Positions 1 to 12,600 of a stretch of DNA of 64,000 bases are shown in pieces. Below the pieces are notes generated by a model. It did no database searches. It worked only from the letters and a program-made list of their open reading frames with translations, and had not been told where the DNA came from. This DNA comes from Blastomussa wellsi (Eukaryota; Cnidaria; Anthozoa; Scleractinia; Plerogyridae). The stretch is taken from contig OX393566.1 in NCBI GenBank assembly GCA_947652115.1, positions 13,515,749 through 13,579,748 on the forward strand. Direction: 5' to 3'. The translations under genes and the position numbers were made by a program. Each line of letters opens with the position of its first letter. Within the stretch, counting starts at the first letter, position 1.

Positions 1-727
1 GAAGATGCTCCTCGTTGTTTGGACCAGTAACAATTAGATCATCCAGGATGCCGCCAACTCCATTAAGGCCACTCATAATAGAATCCATTGTTTGCTGGAA
101 AATGACTGGACTTGCTACCACTCCAAAAGGTAACCCCAGAATAACCCCAGATGTGTGTTAATTGTTACATACTGCCTGGATTCTTTCTCCATTAAGACTT
201 GCTGATACGCCCAGGACAAATCAAGTTTGGTGGACTTCTCACCACCAGTCAGCTGGTTAAACAATTCTTCAGCCATCGGCATGGGATACTCAGGTACGTC
301 CAAAACAGGGTTGATAGTGACCTTGTAGTCACCGCAAATTTGCATGGTGCCATCTGGCAATCTGAGAACTCCACTTTTTCCAGCACTCCAAATTTTTCCA
401 ACCTCTTCAGCTCCTCTGCAATCTTCTCTTTCAAGGCAAAAGGAACAGGTCTGGGCTTGAAGAATTGAGGGGTGGCATTCTTCTTGAGATTTAGATGAGC
501 AGTCACTCCTTTAATTGCACCCAAGCCCCCATCAAACAGTGATGTATACTTGGACACCAAACCCTCAACTTTGTCCAACGGTTTCTGGGAAATCTGTTTG
601 ATCTGCTTCCAATCCAGCTTGGGAACGGACAACCAATTTCGCCCCATCAGTGCTGGGCCATCTCCAGCGGTGACAATAACTGGAAGTAAGGCTTCTTGAC
701 CACTATATATAAGACACATGAACATTC
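1..727 (-). pseudogene. Reverse transcriptase N-terminal part of gypsy element (runs off window)
   Basis: The minus-strand frames at 725-249 and 360-115 read as the protease tail (GDGPALMGRNWL) followed by the RT fingers and palm: FKPRPVPFALKEKIAEELKRLEK, then the domain-1 stretch with ICGDYKVTINPVL and KLDLSWAYQQV. A frameshift lies near 360. These are standard Ty3/gypsy RT blocks. The catalytic YxDD block would lie beyond position 1 and is not visible. Confidence 0.8.
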
Positions 728-744
728 ATACTCTTACTCAATTT

Positions 745-1006
745 TTCTTAGACAAGTCCATCCAAGGGGGAAAGGTGCAGTGAGGTTATCACTATGTTAA
801 GCACCAACCCATGAAACAAGGCCAGACCACAACACTGGGAAGCTCGTTCTCTACTCTTTACGTGAAGTGCGTGGGTTCTTTAACGTCCCCTGCTTACTGT
901 AACACTGAAGATGCAGGAGACGGGACCTACGGTTTTTCGTCCTTATCCGAGAAGACTAGAAGGTCTAACCATTTGCAGATGTCATTGCAAAGGCAGCACA
1001 TTCTCT

Positions 1007-1038
<32 letters not shown>

Positions 1039-1113
1039 TTCTGGGGCTCGAACCCAAGACCTTCCGTGCAGCAGTCTGGTGCTCTACCAACTGAGCTAAT
1101 CAGGCGGCGGTAA
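745..1113 (-). mobile_element. tRNA-derived SINE inserted in the gypsy element
   Basis: On the minus strand the element opens near 1110 with a tRNA-like head: an A box (TTAGCTCAGTTGGTAGAGC) and a B box (GGTTCGAACCC) about 35 bp apart. The anticodon stem no longer pairs, so it is not a functional tRNA gene. Behind the head is a roughly 270-bp body with a run around 880-960 that resembles a conserved central domain of eumetazoan SINEs (from memory, the Nin-DC type; not verified). The gypsy coding sequence is recognisable on both sides, which fixes the insertion. No clear target-site duplication is visible. Confidence 0.75.
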
Positions 1114-1149
1114 AATATTGGCCTTTCCCACAACTGGAATCTCATGGCC

Positions 1150-1464
1150 TTAATAACTACCCAACTTAACATTAGTTCTCTGCAAGGACCTTGTTGTCAA
1201 TACATCTGGCCATACATTCTTGGGGATGATCGTCACAGAGGCACCAGTATCCAGCGGCTTCCCATCAATCTGCATTGGAACAATTAGCTCCTTGCATCTG
1301 CTCTTGGAATCAAATACGGTAATCATAGGCCAGGCGGATTTGTCAGCAGATTTGGCCATCATCTCCAGCTGTTTGACACTATGAATTCCACCAGGTTTCT
1401 TTTTCTTGCCTTTCTTACTTTCTCCTCCCTTGGGGTTTGATCCACGCTTCTCCGGGCACTTCAA
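1150..1464 (-). pseudogene. Retropepsin-like protease fragment of gypsy element
   Basis: The minus frame starts with a basic linker (GGESKKGKKKKPGG) and then carries the aspartic protease active-site motif LDTGASVTIIP, typical of Ty3/gypsy proteases. The frame stops at 1150 after NVKLGSY. A few codons further, in a shifted frame, the coding sequence is still recognisable up to about 1113, where a SINE begins. The retropepsin is therefore broken by a small frameshift and by the SINE. Confidence 0.75.
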
Positions 1465-1520
1465 GATAGTATGACCAAGTTTCTGGCACCCGTGACATCG
1501 CGCGTTCTGATGAAAACACT

Positions 1521-2122
1521 TCTATGGAGAATGGTTAGCTTTCCCACATCTAAAACATTCGGGAAAAGTTCCTTCCACTTTCTTTACTTCATGTGAATCA
1601 CCATGAAATGCCGATGCTTCCTTTTCCATTAATTCAGCGGTGCAAGCTTTATCCACGGTGGTCTTTAATGTCAATGACGCTTCAGTCAGTAACTTGCGTT
1701 GAATTGACTCCACTCGCAAACCACAAACAAATCGGTCACAAATAGCTTCGTGGGATAAGCACCAACTCACAAGTTTCTGCTAACTTCTGTAGCTTGGCAA
1801 GGTACTGCCTAACAGATTCTGACTCTTCTTGTTCGGCTTTGTGAAACTTGAATCTTTCTGCAATAATTATCGGCTTTGGATCAACGTGTTGTGCCAGAGC
1901 ATCTATGATTTCTGAAAAACTTAATTCTTTTTGTTTTCTCGGCACAGGAACAGACCTAAGCAAAGCATACATTTTACTACCCATCAAGGTAAGTATGCTC
2001 GCCACACATTTGTGCAGCGGAATACTATTCATTTCGAAGAACATCTTGAGTCGTTCCACATAATGCTTCCCGCTGCCCGGCATAAACTCCTCAATACGTC
2101 CTAAATACGATGGATGTACCAT
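1521..2122 (-). pseudogene. Gag-like fragment of gypsy element
   Basis: Two overlapping minus frames (2122-1736 and 1770-1522) together read as a Ty3/gypsy Gag: a capsid-like stretch with a YVERLKMFFEMN-type segment, a long helical middle (AERFKFHKAEQEESESVRQY), then a cysteine-containing tail ending ECFRCGKANH, the start of a zinc knuckle. A frameshift around 1740-1770 separates the halves, and a stop follows the knuckle start. It is non-functional as read. The assignment rests on its position immediately 5' of the protease and on the knuckle. Confidence 0.7.
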
Positions 2123-2159
2123 GACATTTGGCTACGCTAATTAACGTTTCCAGCATCTG

Positions 2160-2300
2160 TACAGCCCCTGAAATGATCCCGACCCCAAACTGATCCCCAT
2201 CCCCGAAATGATCCCCAATTTGACCCTGAAATGATCCCGATGCCAAAATGATCCCCAATTTTTTTCGCGCTCTCCCCAAACTGATCCCCAAGTAATTTTG
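2160..2300. repeat. Degenerate short tandem repeat (ATGATCCC-type units)
   Basis: About 140 bp made of loosely repeated units containing CTGATCCC or ATGATCCC followed by CAATTT or GACCC. The units vary in length and are too diverged for a fixed period. Confidence 0.5.
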
Positions 2301-2394
2301 GGAACGGCGTTTAAGCATGGGAGTGTGGATTAGTAAACTAAAGAAACTGAAAGCTAAAACAAAAAAGGTAATTGTCATTGTAACCACAGGTAGC

Positions 2395-3647
2395 CCAAGC
2401 TCCTTTGGGAACCGTTGACATGACGTTGTTATAAGAGTGTCTGGGAATATAACGATCGTACAAAATAGTTCAAAATAAGGAGAAAAAATAAAATCTACTT
2501 ACCTGTCCTGTTGTGTGTATAACTTGTGTTTTTATGGCGTTTGGCGGCGTTCAGAGCGATTCCAGTGAGTTTTAGCTTCTCTGTATTCTCCTTATATAAT
2601 TCCTCATTCCTTATATTCTATCGGCAAATAGAACAAATTCAGGGAACCAATCAGATTCAAGGATTTCCATTAGAACACAGCTGAGTTTCTACTATGGGAT
2701 GGGCCATTTGATTATTGATGTGGGGGGGGGGGGGGGGGCTGGAAAAATCCCAAAAGCATGCGCTTCTCATCTTAAAAATAATTGAGCAGAATTGTTTTGA
2801 AGGAAAAAAAAATATCGAGCAGCCATTCAATAGAAAGGCATACCATATGGGTCTTCCTTGTATATGATGTGAGGCAGTCACAGTAACATAGGTTTGATTG
2901 TCCCAATTACCGGTAGTGGCTGCCCAACCCACTCTCCCTGGCTGTTCCCCGGCATATCTGAACCCGATAATTGAAACAAGACTTTTATTTGCAGAGATTC
3001 CAACCCTCCCATTTTGGCCAGAAAGTTGTGGAAACCTCGTTTTTGGTGAATACTTCCGGCCTACTGTTTTCGGTTAAAATTCTCCTAGTTTTGAAAATCT
3101 TGTTACTAAAGAAACATAATTTTTCGCTGCTTAGCCAGTCTTTCAAGCATGATTCTTTGCTGTTTTTCTGTGGTTTCTCAGCCTTCTTTTACCCGTTGGG
3201 CATCCTAGCATGAGCCTGCAGTAATTTTGGGTGTCATAATGTACTGGATTGCCTTGAATGTGTAAGGTTTGCATTCATTTGTCATAGTGGCATGCACTTG
3301 TGGCGCTCGATTTCTTTGTCGATCGATCCACTATGTTCCATTGACTGTGATCTCCAAATGCAGGAAATGGCATCTGAGAGTTACATATAATTTGGTTTTA
3401 TCAACTGGGTTGATAATGTGAATTGGCCACGGTAAAGATAGCTGAAAAAAAAGTAGCTGAAAATCCGCAGACTATGTAATCTGTTTAAAAGTTCCATGAA
3501 AAAATATTGCGCAAGTACACAGGGATTAAAAAAATAATCCTACAGGGCTGGGAGACTAAAAAATAATATCAAGCAGCTAAAATTCATACAACCCCCCATC
3601 AATAATCTGATGGTCCAACCCTAATTGTGATCATTGTGTGTCAACAG
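2395..3647. other. Intronic stretch without recognisable gene
   Basis: This is upstream of the first visible reductase exon. It has a poly-G run near 2720-2738. On the minus strand an open stretch at 2932-2840 (GRVGWAATTGNWDNQ) has the look of old coding sequence but matches nothing I recognise. Around 3396-3436 there is a 40-bp minus-strand scrap of the Penelope 3' tail seen complete at 47236-47490. No upstream reductase exon was found, so the 5' end of that gene lies before the window. Confidence 0.5.
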
Positions 3648-6600
3648 GTTCATGACATGGAGTTTGCACCATCTTTAGACATTATTATCCATGAAACCTT
3701 ACCTGCCCTTCAAAAGGTATGATGTGCTATAGCAGTATAATTTATAGTGCTACTGCAATGAAATTTTCGACATCCATTTTTTTACATTTTCGTTAATAGT
3801 ACGACTTTTTCAGGTATGTTGCCAATTTTCAGTCCATTATAAATATTAGAAGTTATCTTTTTTAGATTTTTATTTCCGAGAATTTACAGCCGCCACCCAG
3901 TTCATGGCCAAGTGATATTGTGGAGCCATTCCATGGACCAATGATATGGTGGATCCAGTCCATAGACCAATGATATTGTGGATCCAGTCCATGGACCAGT
4001 GATATTGTGGACCCAGTCCATGGACCAATGATATTGTGGATCCAGTCCATGGACCAGTGATATTGTGGATCCAGTCCATGGACCAATGATATTGTGGATC
4101 CAGTCTATGGACCAGTGATATTGTGGATCCAGTCCATAGACCAAACATATTGTGGATCCAGTCCATGGACCAATGATATTGTAGATCCAGTCCATGGACC
4201 AATGATATTGTGGATCCAGTCCATGGACCAATGATATTGTGGATGCAGTCCATGGACTAATGATATTGTGGATCCAGTCCATGGACCAATGATATTGAGG
4301 ATCCAGTCCATGGACCAATGATATTGTGGATCCAGTCCATGGACCAATGATATTGTGGATCCAGTCCATGGACCAATGATATTGTGGATCCAGTCTATGG
4401 ACCAGTGATATTGTGGATCCAGTCCATAGACCAAACATATTGTGGATCCAGTCCATGGACCAATGATATTGTAGATCCAGTCCATGGACCAATGATGTTG
4501 TGGATCCAGTCCATGTACAAGTGATATCGTGGATCCCGTCCATGGACCAATGATATTGTGGATCCAGTCTATGGACCAGTGATATTGTGGATCCAGTCCA
4601 TAGACCAAACATATTGTGGATCCAGTCCATGGACCAATGATATTGTAGATCCAGTCCATGGACCAATGATGTTGTGGATCCAGTCCATGTACAAGTCATA
4701 TCGTGGATCCAGTCCATGGACAAGTGATATTCTGGATCCAGTCCACGGACCAATGATATTGGGGATCCAGTCCATGGACCAATGATATTGTGGATCCAGT
4801 CCATAGACAAGTGATATTGTGGATCCAGTCCATGGACCAATGATATTATGGATCCAGTCCATGGACTAATGATATTGTGGATCCAGTCCATGGACCAATG
4901 ATATTGTGGATCCAGTCCATAGACCAATGATATTGTGGACCCAGTCCATGGAGCAGTGATATTGTGGCCTAATTCATAGACCAATGATCTTGTGGATCCA
5001 GTCCATGGAGCAGTGATATTGTGGGCTAATCCATAGCCCAATGATCTTGTGGACCCAGTCCATGGACCAGTGATATTGTGGCCTAATCCATAGACCAATG
5101 ATATTGTGGACCCAGTCCATGGACCAGTGATATTGTGGCATAATCCATAGACCAATGATATTGTGGACCCAGTCCATGGACTAGTGATATTGTGGACCCA
5201 GTCCATGGACCAATGATATTGTAGACCCAGTCCATGGACCAGTGATATTGTGGACCCAGTCCATGACCCAATGATATTGTGGATCCAGTCCATGGACCAA
5301 TGATATTGTGGATCCAGTCCATGGGCCAGTGATATTGTGGACCCAGTCCATGACCCAATGATATTGTGGATCCAGTCTATTGACCAGTGATATTGTGGAT
5401 CCAGTCCATAGACCAAACATATTGTGGATCCAGGCCATGGACCAATGATATTGTAGATCCAGTCCATGGACCAATGATGTTGTGGATGCAGTCCATGTAC
5501 AAGTGATATTGTGGATCCAGTCCATGGACAAGTGATATTGTTGATCCAGTCCATGGACCAATGATATTGTTGATCCAGTCCATGGACCAATGATATTGTG
5601 GACCCAGTCCATGGACAAGTGATATTGTGGATCCAGTCCATGGACGAATGATATTGTGGATCCAATCTATGGACCAGTGATATTGTGGATCCAGTCCATA
5701 GGCCAAACATATTTTGGATCCAGTCCATGGACCAATGATATTGTGGATCCAGTCCATGGACAAGTGATATTGTGGATCCAGTCCATGGACCAATGATATT
5801 GTGGATCCAGTCCATAGACCAATGATATTGTGGACCCAGTCCATGGAGCAGTGATATTGTGGCCTAATCCATAGACCAATGATCTTGTGGATCCAGTCCA
5901 TGGAGCAGTGATATTGTGGGCTAATCCATAGCCCAATGATCTTGTGGACCCAGTCCATGGACCAGTGATATTGTGGCCTAATCCATAGACGAATGATATT
6001 GTGGACCCAGTCCATGGACCAGTGATATTGTGGCGTAATCCATAGACCAATGATATTGTGGACCCACTCCATGGACCAGTGATATTGTGGACCCAGTCCA
6101 TGACCCAATGATATTGTGGATCCAGTCCATGGACCAATGATATTGTTGATCCAGTCCATGGGCCAGTCATATTGTGGACCCAGTCCATGACCCAATGATA
6201 TTGTGGATCCAGTCTATGGACCAGTGATATTGTGGATCCAGTCCATAGACCAAACATATTGTGGATCCAGGCCATGGACCAATGATATTGTAGATCCAGG
6301 CCATGGACCAATGATGTTGTGGATGCAGTCCATGTACAAGTGATATTGTGGATCCAGTCCATGGACAAGTGATATTGTGGATCCAGTCCATGGACCAATG
6401 ATATTGTGGATCCAGTCCATGAACCAATGATATTGTGGACCCAGTCCATGGACAAGTGATATTGTGGATCCAGTCCATGGACCAATGATATTGTGGATCC
6501 AATCTATGGACCAGTGATATTGTGGATCCAGTCCATAGGCCAAACATATTGTGGATCCAGTCCATGGACAAGTGATATTGTGTATCCAGTCTATGGACCA

Positions 6601-9600
6601 ATGATATTGTGGATCCAGTCCATGGACCAATGATATTGTAGATCCAGTCCATGGACCAATGATGTTGTGGATCCATTCCATGTACAAGTGATATCGTGGA
6701 TCCAGTCCATGGACAAGTGATATTGTGGATCCAGTCCATGGACCAGTGATATTGTGGACCCAGTCCATGGACCAATGATATTGTGGATCCAGTCCATGGA
6801 CCAGTGATATTGTGGATCCAGTCCATGGACCAATGATATTGTGGATCCAGTCTATGGACCAGTGATATTGTGGATCCAGTCCATAGACCAAACATATTGT
6901 GGATCCAGTCCATGGACCAATGATATTGTAGATCCAGTCCATGGACCAATGATGTTGTGGATCCAGTCCATGTACAAGTGATATCGTGGATCCAGTCCAT
7001 GGACAAGTGATATTGTGGATCCAGTCCATGGACCAGTGATATTGGGGATCCAGTCCATGGACCAATGATATTGTGGATCCAGTCCATGGACAAGTGATAT
7101 TGTGGATCCAGTCCATGGACCAATGATATTATGGATCCAGTCCATGGACTAATGATTTTGTGGATCCAGTCCATGGACCAATGATATTGGGGATCCAGTC
7201 CATGGACCAATGATATTGTAGATCCAGTCCATGGACCAATGATATTGTGGATCCAGTACATGGACCAATGATATTGTGGATCCAGTCCATAGACCAATGA
7301 TATTGAGGACCTAGTCCATGGAGCAGTGATATCGTGGCCTAATCCATAGACCAATGATCTTGTGGACCCAGTCCATGGACCAGTGATATTGTGGCCTAAT
7401 CCATAGACCAATGATATTGTGGACCCAGTCCATGGACCAGTGATATTGTGGATCCAGTCCATGGACCAATGATATTGTAGATCCAGTCCATGGACCAATG
7501 ATATTGTGGATCCAGTCCATGGACCAATGATATTGTGGATCCAGTCCATAGACCAATGATATTGTGGACCCAGTCCATGGAGCAGTGATATCGTGGCCTA
7601 ATCCATAGACCAATGATCTTGTGGACCCAGTCCATGGACCAGTGCTATTGTGGCCTAATCCATAGACCAATGATATTGTGGACCCAGTCTATTGACCAGT
7701 GATATTGTGGATCCATTCCATCGACCAATGATATTGTGGATCCAGTCCATAGACCAATGATATTGTGGACCCAGTCCATGGACAAGTGATATTGTGGATC
7801 CAGTCCATGGACCAATGATATTGTGGATCCAGTCGATGGACCAATGATATTGTTGATCCAGTCTATGGACCAGTGATATTGTGGATCCAGTCCATAGACC
7901 AAACATATTGTGGATCCAGTTCATGGACCAATGATGTTGTAGATCCAGTCCATGGACCAATGATGTTGTGGATCCAGTCCATGTACAAGTGATATCGTGG
8001 ATCCCGTCCATGGACCAATGATATTGTGGATCCAGTCTATGGACCAGTGATATTGTGGATCCAGTCCATAGACCAAACATATTGTGGATCCAGTTCATGG
8101 ACCAATGATGTTGTAGATCCAGTCCATGGACCAATGATGTTGTGGATCCAGTCCATATACAAGTCATATCGTGGATCCAGTCCATGGACAAGTGATATTG
8201 TGGATCCAGTCCACGGACCAATGATATTGTGGATCCAGTCCATGGACCAATGATATTGTGGATTCAGTCCATAGACAAGTGATATTGTGGATCCAGTCCA
8301 TGGACCAATGATATTATGGATCCAGTCCATGGACTAATGATATTGTGGATCCAGTCCATGGACCAATGATATTGTGGATCCAGTCCATAGACCAATGATA
8401 TTGTGGACCCAGTCCATGGAGCAGTGATATTGTGGCCTAATTCATAGACCAATGATCTTGTGGATCCAGTCCATGGAGCAGTGATATTGTGGGCTAATCC
8501 ATAGGTCAATGATCTTGTGGACCCAGTCCATGGACCAGTGATATTGTGGCCTAATCCATAGACCAATGATATTGTGGACCCAGTCCATGGACCAGTGATA
8601 TTGTGGCATAATCCATAGACCAATGATATTGTTGACCCAGTCCATGGACTAGTGATATTGTGGACCCAGTCCATGGACCAATGATATTGTGGACATAGTC
8701 CATGGACCAGTGATATTGTGGACCCAGTCCATGACCCAATGATATTGTGGATCCAGTCCATGGACCAATGATATTGTGGATCCAGTCCATGGGCCAGTGA
8801 TATTGTGGACCCAGTCCATGACCCAATGATATTGTGGATCCAGTCTATTGACCAGTGATATTGTGGATCCAGTCCATAGACCAAACATATTGTGGATCCA
8901 GGCCATGGACCAATGATATTGTAGATCCAGTCCATGGACCAATGATGTTGTGGATGCAGTCCATGTACAAGTGATATTGTGGATCCAGTCCATGGACAAG
9001 TGATATTGTTGATCCAGTCCATGGACCAATGATATTGTTGATCCAGTCCATGGACCAATGATATTGTGGATCCAATCTATGGACCAGTGATATTGTGGAT
9101 CCAGTCCATAGGCCAAACATATTTTGGATCCAGTCCATGGACCAATGATATTGTGGATCCAGTCCATGGACAAGTGATATTGTGGATCCAGTCCATGGAC
9201 CAATGATATTATGGATCCAGTCCATGGACCAATGATATTGTGGATCCAGTCCATGGACCAATGATATTGTGGATCCAGTCCATAGACCAATGATATTGTG
9301 GACCCAGTCCATGGAGCAGTGATATTGTGGCCTAATCCATAGACCAATGATCTTGTGGATCCAGTCCATGGAGCAGTGATATTGTGGGCTAATCCATAGC
9401 CCAATGATCTTGTGGACCCAGTCCATGGACCAGTGATATTGTGGCCTAATCCATAGACGAATGATATTGTGGACCCAGTCCATGGACCAGTGATATTGTG
9501 GCGTAATCCATAGACCAATGATATTGTGGACCCACTCCATGGACCAATGATATTGTTGATCCAGTCCATGGGCCAGTGATATTGTGGACCCAGTCCATGA

Positions 9601-12600
9601 CCCAATGATATTGTGGATCCAGTCTATGGACCAGTGATATTGTGGATCCAGTCCATAGACCAAACATATTGTGGATCCAGGCCATGGACCAATGATATTG
9701 TAGATCCAGGCCATGGACCAATGATGTTGTGGATGCAGTCCATGTAAAAGTGATATTGTGGATCCAGTCCATGGACAAGTGATATTGTGGATCCAGTCCA
9801 TGGACCAATGATATTGTGGATCCAGTCCATGAACCAATGATATTGTGGACCCAGTCCATGGACAAGTGATATTGTGGATCCAGTCCATGGACCAATGATA
9901 TTGTGGATCCAATCTATGGACCAGCGATATTGTGGATCCAGTCCATAGGCCAAACATATTGTGGATCCAGTCCATGGACAAGTGATATTGTGTATCCAGT
10001 CTATGGACCAATGATATTGTGGATCCAGTCCATGGACCAATGATATTGTAGATCCAGTCCATGGACCAATGATGTTGTGGATCCAGTCCATGTACAAGTG
10101 ATATCGTGGATCCAGTCCATGGACAAGTGATATTGTGGATCCAGTCCATGGACCAGTGATATTGTGGACCCAGTCCATGGACCAATGATATTGTGGATCC
10201 AGTCCATGGACCAGTGATATTGTGGATCCAGTCCATGGACCAATGATATTGTGGATCCAGTATATGGACCAGTGATATTGTGGATCCAGTCCATAGACCA
10301 AACATATTGTGGATCCAGTCCATGGACCAATGATATTGTAGATCCAGTCCATGGACCAATGATGTTGTGGATCCAGTCCATGTACAAGTGATATCGTGGA
10401 TCCAGTCCATGGACAAGTGATATTGTGGATCCAGTCCATGGACCAGTGATATTGGGGATCCAGTCCATGGACCAATGATATTGTGGATCCAGTCCATGGA
10501 CAAGTGATATTGTGGATCCAGTCCATGGACCAATGATATTATGGATCCAGTCCATGGACTAATGATTTTGTGGATCCAGTCCATGGACCAATGATATTGG
10601 GGATCCAGTCCATGGACCAATGATATTGTAGATCCAGTCCATGGACCAATGATATTGTGGATCCAGTACATGGACCAATGATATTGTGGATCCAGTCCAT
10701 AGACCAATGATATTGAGGACCTAGTCCATGGAGCAGTGATATCGTGGCCTAATCTATAGACCAATGATCTTGTGGACCCAGTCCATGGACCAGTGATATT
10801 GTGGCGTAATCCATAGACCAATGATATTGTGGACCCAGTCCATGGACCAGTGATATTGTGGATCCAGTCCATGGACCAATGATATTGTAGATCCAGTCCA
10901 TGGACCAATGATATTGTGGATCCAGTCCATGGACCAATGATATTGTGGATCCAGTCCATAGACCAATGATATTGTGGACCCAGTCCATGGAGCAGTGATA
11001 TCGTGGCCTAATCCATAGACCAATGATCTTGTGGACCCAGTCCATGGACCAGTGATATTGTGGCCTAATCCATAGACCAATGATATTGTGGACCCAGTCT
11101 ATTGACCAGTGATATTGTGGATCCATTCCATCGACCAATGATATTGTGGATCCAGTCCATAGACCAATGATATTGTGGACCCAGTCCATGGACAAGTGAT
11201 ATTGTGGATCCAGTCCATGGACCAATGATATTGTGGATCCAGTCGATGGACCAATGATATTGTGGATCCAGTCTATGGACCAGTGATATTGTGGATCCAG
11301 TCCATAGACCAAACATATTGTGGATCCAGTTCATGGACCAATGATGTTGTAGATCCAGTCCATGGACCAATGATGTTGTGGATCCAGTCCATATACAAGT
11401 GATATCGTGGATCCAGTCCATGGACAAGTGATATTGTGGATCCAGTCCACGGACCAATGATATTGTGGATCCAGTCCATGGACCAATGATATTGTGGATC
11501 CAGTCCATAGACAAGTGATATTGTTGATCCAGTCCATGGACCAATGATATTATGGATTTAGTCCATGGACTAATGATATTGTGGATCCAGTCCATGGACC
11601 AATGATATTGTGGATCCAGTCCATAGACCAATGATATTGTGGACCCAGTCCATGGAGCAGTGATATTGTGGGCTAATCCATAGACCAATGATCTTGTGGA
11701 TCCAGTCCATGGAGCAGTGATATTGTGGGCTAACCATAGCCCAATGATCTTGTGGACCCAGTCCATGGACCAGTGATATTGTGGCCTAATCCATAGACCA
11801 ATGATCTTGTGGATCCAGTCCATGGAGCAGTGATATTGTGGGCTAACCATAGCCCAATGATCTTGTGGACCCAGTCCATGGACCAGTGATATTGTGGCCT
11901 AATCCATAGACCAATGATATTGTGGACCCAGTCCATGGACCAGTGATATTGTGGCGTAATCCATAGACCAATGATATTGTGGACCCAGTCCATGGACCAG
12001 TGATATTGTGGACCCAGTCCATGGACCAATGATATTGTGGACCCAGTCCATGGACCAGTGATATTGTGGACCCAGTCCATGACCCAATGATATTGTGGAT
12101 CCAGTCCATGGACCAATGATATTGTGGATCCAGTCCATGGGCCAGTGATATTGTGGACCCAGTCCATGACCCAATGATGTTGTGGATCCAGTCTATTGAC
12201 CAGTGATATTGTGGATCCAGTCCATAGACCAAACCTATTGTGGATCCAGACCATGGACCAATGATATTGTAGATCCAGTCCATGGACCAATGATGTTGTG
12301 GATGCAGTCCATGTACAAGTGATATTGTGGATCCAGTCCATGGACAAGTGATATTGTGGATCCAGTCCATGGACCAATGATATTGTTGATCCAGTCCATG
12401 GACCAATGATATTGTGGACCCAGTCCATGGACAAGTGATATTGTGGATCCAGTCCATGGACCAATGATATTGTGGATCCAGTCCATGGACAAGTGATATT
12501 GTGGATCCAGTCCATGGACCAATGATATTATGGATCCAGTCCATGGACTTATGATATTGTGGATCCAGTCCATGGACCAATGATATTGTGGATCCAGTCC

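Larger units (their letters stand above)
1..2122 (-). mobile_element. Ty3/gypsy-like retrotransposon, degraded, 5' part (gag-protease-RT)
   Basis: Read on the minus strand from 2122 leftwards, the order is a Gag-like frame, a zinc-knuckle/protease frame and the start of a reverse transcriptase that leaves the window at position 1. The order gag, protease (DTGA motif), RT is that of Ty3/gypsy elements of the K02A2.6-like type common in invertebrates. Frames are broken between blocks and a SINE sits at the protease-RT junction, so this copy is inactive. No LTR is recognisable. It lies upstream of the reductase exons and so is probably in an intron of that gene, on the opposite strand. Confidence 0.85.

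Noticed and set aside
1033..1110. Functional tRNA gene on the minus strand
   Set aside because: The A and B boxes are good, but the anticodon stem does not pair and the acceptor stem is poor. The sequence continues into a SINE body.
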